Source: Siderastrea radians
Taxonomy: Eukaryota > Cnidaria > Anthozoa > Scleractinia > Rhizangiidae
Direction: 5' to 3'
Assembly (NCBI GenBank): GCA_964017195.1
Contig: OZ024896.1
Coordinates: 35,010,307-35,074,306 of the forward strand
Length of the DNA stretch: 64,000 bases
Under the pieces are notes generated by a model. The model worked only from the letters and a program-made list of their open reading frames with translations, was not told the DNA's origin and did not search any database. This document shows, in pieces, positions 27,101 through 39,100 of the stretch. Within the stretch, counting starts at the first letter, position 1; every line of letters begins with the position of its first letter. A program made the translations under genes and the position numbers.

Positions 27101-30100
27101 AAACAATAACCAAACCCGTGCGCCCAGCCGTGAAAGTGGCGAGAATCGCGGGCGCATCGAGACACTCACGGCTGGAGACTGAGCCTAGGAACGAGATTGT
27201 GTCGCCCGGGACTAAGCGAGGAACGTTTCTTGCCTGCTTTTAGTTTATGTGTCAGTGTGCATTTTTATTCTAGTATTTTCTGTAACTTGGATACGCAGTT
27301 AAGTAATTGGCGTATTCTGTTGCGGTGTCCCCACCTGTACTTAAATACTTATTGTCAATTATTATGCTATCTATTAATTTTTTTTCGCTAACAAAATAAA
27401 TAAAAATAAGAGCACGCGGGCATTTTGTCTGCGCATGCGCCGGAGAAATTGGAATAAAGAATTCGTCCCGCCATTTTGTCGCCTCGAGCTCGTTGCAAGG
27501 AGTTTCAACTGACTGATCAACGCTTGAAAATCGATTCCATCAAAAGTAATGAACGCGAACGTTATGTCTGCATGCAGTACTAACACCATGGGCCGTTGTA
27601 GTATTTGTCATCGATTTGGCTTACGAGAATTAATCCGTCAAATTGCTTCCGTGGAAGGAAAAGAGCGCAAAGCCACGAGAGTTTACATCGACATCGCTCC
27701 ACATTGGGAAGCTTACACAAGAAGGCAAGGGATACAGGCAAGTGTCTAGACATTGAAGTTCCAGTTTTTTGAAAGACGATGCTATATCTCGAAACGATCT
27801 TTAGATATATGGCTCTGTTTAGATATGATTTTTTTGTTCTGAGCTGACTTTGCTTCACCTTCGATGTCAATTTGGTTGAAATTGTGACCGTCCCCCAAGA
27901 TTGAAATTACCACAGGTAACATTGGCTTTCTCTTTTCTTTACAGTGACACAAGATTCCAGTCTTCAAAAAATGTTCCACCTGCGTGATTGTAATTTTGTT
28001 TCTTGGCTGTTCGGGAGAGTTTTCGTACGGCAATCTTTTGAATATTTGCATGTCATGGATCTCGGAGATCTTTGGTCGAGTTGCTGATCAAGTCTACAGC
28101 AAAGGTATTTAGCTACATACCTACACAATTGTCATAATTACATTTGGTTGCACTTTCTTTATGGCGTATTTTTCAATTGGTTTTTGTTTCATTTGGCGTC
28201 GAAGCTTTTTTTCGCTAAAAGTACTAGCTCGACGCGAAAATCAACTGTAACTTTTTTATTTCACCGTCCCCCAAATCTCGTACTACCATCAGTGTATGTT
28301 TTATTAAGTATTGTTTCATTTTATCAAGTTAATTTGCACCAGAAAATTGCGTGCTCTTTACTTTCTAAGTTTAAACAAGTGACCATTTTCATTCCAAAAT
28401 GGCCCCTAACTACGGTTCATTTGCTGACGCGTACCAATGGCAAAATAATTTGACCTTACGTTTGGTTCATAAAATAGTTTGAAGTGCAGATACTTTGGTT
28501 GTGAACTGTAGGGTATTTTAAATGATTTTTCGTAGTTGTCACAAACTTTCTGCAGTACTCGGTTATGCATGGTTTATGCACCTATCAATGTAAACCCCGT
28601 GGGGGGGGAGTGCGGGCAAGGGGTGGGGATTTGACCAAGAAGTAAAAATTTTGGTCAATTGCCCAAGGGTGGGGAAGCATACGTTCACCAAATGTAGTTA
28701 AAAATCCCCACCCAGGGGCAAAATACCAAATAAAAGACGAGCTGTGCTCATACCTTTAATAACTGGTGACTTAAACTTGGTATGAAGCTCACAAACTTGA
28801 TTTGGCTAAACTACAGAATATAGGGCCGCTTACACACATCTTCAAACGAGCTGGCTCGTTTGGCTCGTTTGCTCACTGCCGAGCCAAACGAGCCACCACA
28901 TACATACACCAGTGTACACCCAACACTTAACGCTCAAATAATCCTTTTTCTCGTTCTTTTTAACCACTGCCGAGCCAAACAAGCCACCACATACATACAC
29001 CCAACACTTGAGCACTCAAATAATTCATTTCTCGTTCTTTTTATCTACTGACGAGCCAAACGAGCCGAAAGAGCCACCACATGTATACACCCAACACTTA
29101 ACGCTCAAATAATTCATTTCTCGTTCTCGTACACAAAGACACTGCGCTGAGAATTCTACCAGCGATATCAACTATGCTCAAAGCAGTATAACAACGTTGA
29201 AGTCGTTCATGTGCTATGAAAATCAAACTAACAGCAAATAGAGGTTGTGACAAAACACCAACGAAAAGATCTGTAAGTGTTAGGCAACGAAACAGAAGTT
29301 TTGATAGCGGATGAAGGGAAGATTCCTTGCGAAGAGCAACAAAAATAAGAATATTCCCCAGTGATGCGGTGATGGAGAGAAGAACATTTAACGCTGCTAG
29401 TGAATACATGTAGAGATTGCCGTGTAGTGACACCGTACAATGCACTTCGATTGGCTCAAAGTAGTGCCCATTCTGAGAAAAATTCGCCATTACCCTTGAA
29501 GATAAGATAGTTAACGTTCTCCAGTATATTATTCCAAAATTCGTTTTTTTGTCCGAGATCGTACGTACTCTGATCCCGACGAAAAAACGCTCAAATAATT
29601 CATTTCTCGTTCTTTTCATCCACTGCCGAGCCAAACGAGTCACCAAATCTAAATGCCTTCAAAAATGGCCCTGTATCCTGTAGCTGCTCCCTTGATTTAA
29701 CCTATCTCCCTTACGAGAAAACATGTGATGTACATCATCATGCCTGTAAGAGTATTTAATAAACAATGAAAACGAATTTAAACTGGAACTTTTTAATGGA
29801 ACTTTTAATGTGACGATAGATCACTATCCTTATAAAAGGTGCCCTGCACTCGAGACTATGAATCTTTCAAACTTGATTTCAAGAGACAACTGGACTTTTC
29901 AAAGCCAAGAAAGAAGATGCCATGTAACCACGCTTAATCTTGGTCCCAGTTTGTCTGTCGAAAAAATCAAATGTCCCGACCCCCGAGCAAAGGTACTCGA
30001 TCAAACCTCCCACTGAGGGGATGGACTTCGCCGTCAAATCCCCTCCCCTTGCCCGCACTCCCCCCCCACGGGGTTTACATTGATAGGTGCATTAATTCCT

Positions 30101-33100
30101 CCCTGAGGCCTCGGGATCTGCCAAAATTTTTTCCTGTGGTCGTGTTAATTCCCCACCCCTAGATATGACTGTATATGTAGAAAGAGAAATTTTCCCAGCC
30201 CTGGGGCACTTGACACCAATATAGCTGACTGCTTCTTTTTAAAATGAGCCAAGTTATGATTTTATTTCTTTATTCAAGCAAAACCTGTCAGAAGTTTCAC
30301 AACAATTAAGTGTATCAAAATTCTCTGCCATTCTAAGCCAAGACTATTCATCTTAACGTGGGCTATACAGGCTGTTATATTTGAAAGAGTATGCTCCTAC
30401 ACCAGTTACCAGTGTGCTGCATACTTTTGATGCCCTTGCCAAAGATTTCCAGTATTAATAATAATTTTATAAATACACATAAAGTACATCCTGGTCTTAC
30501 AGTTCATGCTTTTCAAATACAAGTAAACTAGCTAAAGCATGATGTATATATCCAAAGGAAATCCTTATCAAAACCGCAGCAACTTGATATAAAGATAAGT
30601 ATTTTGTGTTTGTTTAAAATTAATAACAAATTATTGAATTATTTGTTACTTGCAATGTCAGGTACAGATTTCTGCCTGGATAAATGATTTCTTTCAATTT
30701 AAGTACTTACAAAATTGAAAGATTTTCCAGGAGAGAAGCTGGACTTGTCTATGTGGTTTAGCACCATTTTCTTTTTCGTCCCATGAGTCTTTTTGCCAAC
30801 AGATAACATGCATATAAATTATTATATATCCTGTGGACTATACAGCTACTTTGATTTTCAAAACTTCATCTGTACGACTATTTGCTAGCCCTGAGTTTAT
30901 GTGTAATTTTCCTAGAAACTGCTGCAGTTTGTTAGATACCAATTCCTTTTTTGGACATCAGTGCATTTACCAGTGAATAGAAATGTCACAATTTTACTGA
31001 AAGCTCTAAAAAGGAGCAGACTCTAGATAACTTTTCTAATATGCTTCAGTTGTTAACTTTCACACATGCATGACTCCAATAACTGACCCTGAACAGTCAG
31101 GTGAAAAATAAGCCAGAGACTCAAAGGATTGTGCAGTGTCCTGGATATGGACCTCCCTGATTGAAATGTCACACACCTGCCCAATCATTTGACCATATGT
31201 TTTGTGGAAGTTTGTTTTAGCCAAGGAAATTAATTTTTCATTCTTGGCAGTTAATTTTATTTTTAGTAACAAATTGGGACAGCAACCATGATTTATGAAT
31301 TCCTTGCAAAGGTGCAATATATCTGACATGATACTTTGATGTGCTTTTCTCGTAAATGATCCTTAAATTTGTTTTTCTCGCAAATTTATGTAACATGATA
31401 CATAAATTTGTTTATCTCGAAAATGTATGTCATATGATACTTTAATTTCTTACAAATTTAGCATGTCAGTTGGTAATTCCTTGCACAGTAGTTTCCTATT
31501 CTTCACATTACTGTAATGTATGACACGTACCTTTTGCATACCAACGTGTGTACACTATACTTTTCTTTAACCCGCAAATGTATGTAACATGAAATGTTTT
31601 CTTTGCAATTTAATGCAATTCAACGTTTTTGCTGAGGTTTCAAACTTATGAAACATGATACCTTTGTATTTGTGCAATCCTGGCCAAAAGGGTTTGGGGC
31701 ACTTCCCTTTTTTCATGCCTTCTAATGTGAAAATTGCAAGTAACCAGCAATGTACACACCAAGAAATAGCCTTGCAAAGATATCTCCCCCACACTAAACT
31801 GTAGATTTATGACACATGGTTGACTCCTGGCACCCAACATTATTGCACCCAAGGGGGGGGGGGGGGAAGGGGGGAGTAAATAGAATTGCTGTTTTCATAG
31901 AAAGATGACAAAGTGTCCCAATGTTTTGGCCAGGATGGTAGCTCTCAAATTGACATCTTTATGTAAGGCTAAACACAGCTAAGTTAGATCCTTTTAATTG
32001 AGTCTGCCAGTCACGCATCACCATTCTTTCCAGGTATCTGACAAAATACCTGGTATTACCAGACAAGCTTGTTGCTATAATACCACCTCGAAGACCATGT
32101 GTGTGGCTTTCAAAAAGGGAAATGCTTCTTTGGTTGAAACACAGCAGCATTGATTTGTCTGGTGGTACAATGAGAACTGCAGCAAATTTTGGATGTTGGT
32201 TATGATACTGCGCAAGGAAGTCTTCCAGGTCTTGAGTGGAGACAAAACCCGTATCTACATCAATGTGGATTTTCTGAAACTCTTCATGATTCTGCTGTAG
32301 AACATTTTGGGCATCAAGGTTGAGTTGTTAGGCTGGTAAGTTGAAGGTGCTGTAAATGTGATTGCCTTTAAAGATCAATTGGCTATAGATTGGAATTGTC
32401 TGGTTGAGATCTTTTAGTTGGTTCGGAATTGGTAGTGTTCCTTCGAGAAAATGGCGTCCAGTTAGCAATGCAATGACTGTGCAGGCATTACTTCCACCCA
32501 CTCTTCCACCAATGGTTGATTGTGAAAGGTAGTTTGGCAAGAGCCACTCACTTACATCAAAGTGTTGGTTTGCAACAACAGTTATACAGGTGCGTTGTAC
32601 AGGTGTAGTTGCTGAAGGGGTTGACTGAGGTTTATTTGCTGGCTGACGTTGATTTGCTTGTTGTTGTTGTTGTTGTCGTTGTACAGGTGCAGTCACTGAA
32701 GGGGTTGACCGATGTTGATTTACTTCTTGTTGTTGTTGTTGGTGCCACTGGCAAGAACATTGAGATGAAATTGCACGGACTGTGCAGGTGTTATTTGGAC
32801 ACAAATTACATTTAGTGACTGAACTGTTTGCTCTCTTATGTCCTCTGACAGGGTGATGACATTTGGTGCAATGTGGTGGTGCTTTGGATGCTGATGAATT
32901 AGTATTTTGGGTTAGTTCTCGGCTAGTGTTAGAAGTGATACATGGTTGTTGTGGTGGATTTAGATTAGCAAGCTCATTGTTCAGTTGTTCAATTATGTTT
33001 TCAAATTCTTCTCTCTCCATTTCTCTCACACCATTACTACATGTGTCTTCATCGTGGGCATCATCTGTCACTGGTGCTGTTGTTTCATTGCTGTCATCCA

Positions 33101-36100
33101 TGATAGATGAAGGGTGTAAAATGGCTTCCTTTGCAATTTGACCAAGCTCTTGTACTTTCTCTTGCAGGAAATCTTTGCAGAGTGGACAAGAAGTTGACTC
33201 GTTAAGACATTTGCAGTGAAAGGAATGAAAGCAACCAGTCAGGATTTTCCAGGATTCATCAGGGCTAGAGATCTTACATTCTGGTAAGTCGCATTTCTTG
33301 GTTGGGTCAGGCTTGATATTGCAGTGGTAACCAAGAGGCAAAACAGTAGTCTTTGTAGGAATGTTAGAGCACATAGTAGGTAATGTTACATGACTTGGGT
33401 TACGTGTAGTTGCATTGTTTCTACTTGAAGAGAAAGAACTCTCTCCTGGGGCTTGAGCAATTTTTTTAAACATTAGAGAGAGTACTTGAGCACATTTAAC
33501 TTTGAGGAATTGAAGTTGACTGTGGGAAAAAGAAAACTGTTTAGGTGATGTGAAAAATGATCTGAAGTTAGACTGCTTTTCTTTAGATTGAAAGATAGCT
33601 TTTGCTTTTTTCCGTAATTGATCAGCAGTGTCAGAAGATTTTGTTTGTGCTCGCAAAATACTGTGTGTATTTTCAACTGGATATTCATCAAAGATGGTAA
33701 TGTATTTACGAAGTAGTTCATAAAGATGAGGTGAATACTTTCCCCAGTGTAAACACATATTTATCCAGACTAGTGGGGTTTTGTTGTAATGACGTCGTCG
33801 TAGGCAAGTAAACATAATCCAGATTCTTATGATGGCTCGAAAGTACTCTGAAAAGTGGTTAAGTTTAAAAGAAATACTGTAAATAGAAAGGACCAGTGGT
33901 ATATAGTTATCCAGTAGATTAAGAAGGGTGCCATATTGAACATCTTTAAATTGAGAGAATTTGTGCATGACAGTTCGTCGAATAAGTGTCCAGCCTCCAT
34001 AAACTATTTCTAAAATAAGACTCACTCTCCAGGGTTTAGGTTTATCTGCAAGTTTGCTGCTTGGGAAGATTGCCTGATATACTGATTTAAAAAAAGGATG
34101 AAAAGAATTGACAATGTGTTCTCTACTGTTTAAGGAGATATGAAGAGGACCAATAGTTGGAACAATTGACAAAATGGATGGCTGTTGATTTGTACTCCCA
34201 GGAATTGTAGTGTGGATGTGACTGTCAGTGGGATATGAATATGAAGAGTGATCATCACAGATGCGGGGATGTTCCTGAAGAGCACTGGTCAACCCTGGAG
34301 CACAACTGCTAAACTTATTAAGACATTGGTATATGATTTGCCTGCAGTAGAATTGGCAGGGCCAATCACCAGGCTGAAGAAGAACAAACTTTCTCATGTA
34401 TGCAGCTAAGCCTGTACTGAGTACTATGTCATATGCTGCCTCAAAGTCATGTATTGACTTCAGCCGCAACTCCACAAAGTCTAACAAGTGCAGATTGTCC
34501 ATTTTCCTCATAGTCCTTACATTGTCACTTTCGCAATACTGATGTGTATTGATTCTCTGCCGTTGAAGATCAGGATCAAAAAATGCTTGTGTAAGCCAGT
34601 CGGGCATTTGAGAAGCATAAGTTTGACTTATATCGTGCATGCAAGAAGCAGATGTAATAACTCCTTGGCAAGATTCTATATCTATGCCATTTACGTCATG
34701 GATGACATTTGCCTGTTCCACACTTATTGCTGGGATGTTGAAAGCTTTAACTACCATTGTGCACATAGTCTTAGCCTCTGATGGCTTTTCGTTCAGTGGC
34801 CTCCTTTTTGAATGGACAGATGTGTAATCGTCGATCACTAGGACCAACAACCACTTGTGCTCTATTGCTTCTGTCACAAAATGTTCAAATGACTGGAAAT
34901 GTGTTTCTGCCATGGTTTGTATGATGTTGTTCACTGTTCTTCTAGCACAAGAATGCCCCATGATGTGCTCAGTTTCCATCCCTTCTTGGTTAACGTGACT
35001 ACTTCTTAGATATAATGCAAAATCAATTTGTAGGGGATTACATATTTGACTGAGACAATAGCACATATTGTAAATGACTGAAACAACTCTCTTTTTGTTA
35101 AGTTCTGTGCGGTCTGTTGATTGCCTTGGAGTTGTCATTGCAGCCAGGAGTGTATCAAATAGCTTTTTGGCACCAGCAGAAATACAAAACTCCCTGAATT
35201 TGTCCGGATCAAACACATTGCTTTCCTTTTTCTGTACCAGTTCATGGTAGATTTTGTCTTTCACCAAGGTAAGCTCTTCTTTCATGTCACATCCTAGATG
35301 GGAAATAAAATTTGTGGAGAAAACCAAAATCCTGGTTTTATAGAAAAGTGGTTTTATTTATACCTGGCTTACAATAACCTTCAACAATTAAACGACTGTA
35401 AGCAGATGTAGCTGTTTATACAAATCTTGTTATCACAGGTAATCATGTGTTAGAAAAAATAAACCAGCAGCGTGAAAAGTTGTGGCCACTGTTAATTCTG
35501 TAATGTAATGATAGCTGTCATGATTATTTCGTTTTGGCTATTAGAATGTTACTTTTGGATGTAGATAATTTTGTGAGAAACCAAGTTCATTGGTTGCTTT
35601 TTCTGATGTAGCCTTGAGAGGTGCAACCATTTGGGCATTGGGGCACTTTATACTTTCCATGAGGTAGTATTGCACTCTCAAAATGTGTGTTAATACTATT
35701 ATTTTTACCATTCAGTTGCATCATAGGGCTCCTTGCCATTGTATAATAATGTGACTTTGTGGTTTAAATTTTTTCAAACCAGTTTTATTTTTATTTCCCT
35801 TTGTCTCATGTTCATTATCATAATCTGAGACAAAGAAAAAAATCAAACTAGTTTGAAAAATGTTAAACCAAACATAATTTTAAACCACAACATAAATGCA
35901 ATATGTCAAGAATTTACAGTTGCTTAAGACATTTGTCTAAACAAAGTTGATAGACTAAATGACATGAAATGCTGGTTTGCTTGGTTGGCCAGCCAGCCAA
36001 CTGAATTACGCTATATGAACTACCACCAATTCTGTGTCAATTTTTATCTTTGTCAAGTAAACAATGCAGCTGATGCAGGGAGAATGTTGATTGACTTTTG

Positions 36101-39100
36101 GAAAAAGTACTAACTGAACAAGGGGTTATTTTGTTTCAGTAAATATGTGTTTCTATCTTTGCTAAGTTATTCATATGTTAAAAAGTATCTTAAGGCAAGA
36201 TTTTACTAGAAGGTGAATGATTGGAGCCCATTTAACCTGGAGACCGAAATCTAGGTCGGATTTCACTCTCTGATCTTGTGCGAGTGTTCCAAAAAAATAC
36301 CAAACTGTGGACTGAATGAAAGCTGGAAAAAATTTTCTGGCTCTGTACTCTGAGTGATACCTTCGACTATAATTTATCAAGGAAGGAATAGCGAAAGAAG
36401 TTTGTAAAATGACTTTATTTCGAAGTATTGCAAATCTACTTACTTTCTGATAAAATCTTTAAGACGATTTCCGCCCAACGTTCGAGCAGTAAGTGCAAAA
36501 ATTAAGTTACCAAAAAATGCTTGCAGCACTGTCACATTTTGAGAACAGATAAGAAGAACTTGTCGTTACTTTTGCTCCCAAGCTGACCCCGCGAGAGAAA
36601 AATGGATTTGAAGTTATCAATATTTCAATTAAAAAGACGCTTCATGTCAGTTCAAAACGAAATGGCGTCCGTTTTTAGCATACTTTTACGAGATTTGAAA
36701 TTAATTTTCTTGAGAATGCTTGAGAATTTCATCGTGGGGTCACTTGGGCAAGTGAACTAGAGTGAGATGTTTCAAATAGCATTTAAAATGTTACCGTGCT
36801 ATAAGTAGTTTTTTGGTAAATATTTTTTGCACTTATTGCTCGAACGTTGAGCGGAATCCGTGTTAAATTTTCTTCCATTTCTAAATACATTTGTTTCGGT
36901 AAAACTACCATCTCTTCCATCTGCCTATCACTAGAAACACATTCTGCGCTGTCTGCCTTTGTACTGAATTTTTTTCTGGAAGCTCTTCGTCCTCTGTGGT
37001 TGAGATTCATGCCAACAAACTTTTCAAATAAACAAACAAAAGCTTTATGTTAACATTTTATTTTGAAGTGTAAAATTACGTAACATAAGCTCCAATAGGA
37101 GTAGTATGTTTTCATGCAGAAACTTTAGGAGTACAGCAAGCAGTACAAACGTTTAATATTCTACTAACGTGATGAAATGTCTTGCCAGTCATTCTGTGCT
37201 CCTGTACTGCTCGTCTGCAGCCTTCACAAATTTCCCTGTGGGTTGTTTCTTTCAAAACACCGGTGCCGAAACAAGATACAAAATCGTCGGCGTACGCGTC
37301 TGCATTTTGAAAATTACAGGGTTGAGACTTCCTGCCACAAATGACACAACCTTCTTTCGACCTTTTTAACACACACTTAACGTGAGGAACAATAAGCAAG
37401 GCAACAAGTACAACAAAAAGACATTTAACCGCAAAGCCGGCCATCTTCATGAAATTATTCTTCTGCCAAAACAAAAACAAAAAAATTGGCGGGAAACGGA
37501 CGCGTACGCGCAGAGCAGGCTCATTACAGCGGTTACTCCTATGGTAGAAATTTGCTATGCACATGCGCAGACAAAATGCCCCTCTGTTAAAAATAAGTAT
37601 ATCCCACTAAAAGGAATTCCCACTCCCTCCTCAGGTGGGGGGGGGGGGGGAGGGGAGGGACAGAAAGATACATGCGAGCTTGATGGCCCTTTTAGCCAGG
37701 ATTTGAAGGAAAATAACTCTCACTGAAAACATGAAATCACTCACCAACTGACTTCAAACTAATTTAAAAGTTTAGAGAACTGAATCCTACCTGAGTCTTT
37801 TTTTTCTTCCTCGTCCTTCTTCTTTCTTTTTGATTCAATCATCTCTCGCTTTAGACGTTTATATTCGGCTTCGTGTTTGCTAAACGATAAAAGTTACCCT
37901 GTAGTTGGTTTGAATTTTTCTGGTATGAGCCTACTAGTTTATTCTATCACTAACTTCTAAAGATTCTTTCCCCCTTCTCCTTCCTGGTAACAAAAAAGTG
38001 AAGACTGAAAAACGAACAGCCTGAACAAGTCTGACTAGGGACTGATCAGCTGACGCACGGACTGGCTGACTGACTGACCAACTGTCTGTCTGTCTCTCCC
38101 TCTGAATGAGTGATGACTGGAGAAAAATGAAGATCGGCGAATGAACAACCTGTGCTAGACTTAGGGCTACACTGACTAGGGTTCGAATGACCGAAAGACT
38201 GACTATCCCCTGACTAATTGAGAAAAAACGTTTATTGAACAATTACACACTGAGTGATATAACACCAATCTGATCAACAAAATATCGGGTCTCGCAATAC
38301 CTTTTTATGCCTTTGTTGTTGTACCAACCTTTTTCCAGATATATCCTTTGCTGTTTTTTCATCATCATCACCTTTTTCATTGTCTTCTGTTTTTCTTTTC
38401 TTCAATTTACTTCGCACTTGATCCCGTATCTTTGAGTCTGAATCTTTATCTTCAACACTCTATAAACCCAGACAAATACAACATCTTAAAAACCAGATAA
38501 CACGCAGCTCTTAACAACCTCTAATTTCATTGGACCTTGGTATCACGCAGCTCTATTATTTTCAGGGCTAGGGTCCATTGTTTTGTTGTTTTTTGTTCTA
38601 TTGTTTTCCCAGCCAATCAGAGAAGACCTTGTAAGAGCTGCGTACCACCCCTTAAAAACTTCTGACTTCTTTAAATATTTCACTGTCAATTTTGGATGCA
38701 TATCGAATCCCCAGGCCTGAATGAGCAATAATTGTGGCTTACCCCCCTCCCCCCCCCCAACCCCTCGCGAGGACCAAGGAAGCAGCTACACACTTACTTA
38801 GGTGTTTTTAAGAGGTCCTTTAACCCTTTAAGCCCCAAGAGTGACAAGCATCTAATTTCTCCTTACAATATCACTGGTTGATCAAATAAATTATAGGTCA
38901 TGAGAATAAAGTAAATGATCACCAGACATGAAATGTGTCGATGTTTAATCAAATTCTCTCAACTAGTAACATAAGAAATATATGGAGAACAGTGAGGAGA
39001 ATATGCCTGTGGACATTGGGACTTAAAGGGTAACCCTTTCCAGGGGGAGTGTACTATGGCATTTAAAAGCTAGGCTTAGTCTGACTAGTACTCTTTACTT

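Larger units (their letters stand above)
16533..27187. mobile_element. Academ-like (AcademH-type) DNA transposon, 10.7 kb, complete ends
   Basis: The element is bounded by 80-bp inverted repeats that look identical base for base (16533-16612 and 27108-27187, starting TAGGCTCAGTCTCCAGCCGT). A 9-bp target duplication, GGAACGAGA, lies outside them (16524-16532 and 27188-27196). It carries two convergent genes: a DUF6589-like transposase on plus (16730-24571) and a RecQ-like helicase on minus (27014-25169). A DUF6589-like transposase paired with an SF2 helicase fits what I recall of the AcademH lineage, so I assign it there by memory, not by search. It sits within another repeat whose two halves flank it. 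Its introns carry several MITEs and a SINE. The helicase is frameshifted, so this copy is probably not fully autonomous. Confidence 0.88.
28577..30091. mobile_element. Harbinger-like non-autonomous element carrying a GPCR fragment
   Basis: The ends TGCACCTATCAATGTAAACC and its inverse form a TIR that continues through CCCGTGGGGGGGGAGTGCGG and GCAAGGGG(T/A)GGGGATTTGAC, about 58 bp with one visible mismatch. TTA precedes the left end (28574-28576) and follows the right end (30092-30094), a 3-bp duplication of the TWA type used by PIF/Harbinger elements. Inside are about 75-bp tandem units and a captured receptor gene fragment. No transposase is encoded. Confidence 0.8.
31959..37450 (-). pseudogene. 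Transposase-like gene with RING finger and protease-like tail, in-frame stop
   Basis: This is a multi-exon minus gene. A first exon (from ATG 37450 or 37444) carries CVICG and ICEGCRR, a Cys-rich N-terminal module like that of the Academ-like transposase. Likely exons follow at about 36990-36795 and 36366-36237, and the large exon starts at 35293 after TTTCCCATCTAG. The last two exons join at phase 1. The large exon has LVLVIDDYTS (candidate acidic residues) and GDWPCQFYCRQ. It also has FDEYPVENTHSILR, a RING-like CDLPEC...HCKC...CPLC, a second Cys-rich block and polyGln stretches. The tail has a Cys in GGSNACTVIAL and a His in ESHTHG, suggesting a cysteine-peptidase fold. A TAA at 32328-32330 separates them, and the frame stays open 122 more codons to 31959. 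I infer a transposase related to, but distinct from, the Academ-like one. Family not identified. Confidence 0.6.

Noticed and set aside
29098..29646. 182-codon GPCR-like protein as a real gene
   Set aside because: Both ends of the frame are the element's tandem repeat (the same KRTRNELFER-type peptide at both termini). Only the middle is receptor-derived, and TM4-7 are missing.
31845..37665. The two G-runs (31853 and 37637) as TIRs of the RING/transposase-like element
   Set aside because: They are in the same orientation and adjacent sequence does not match.
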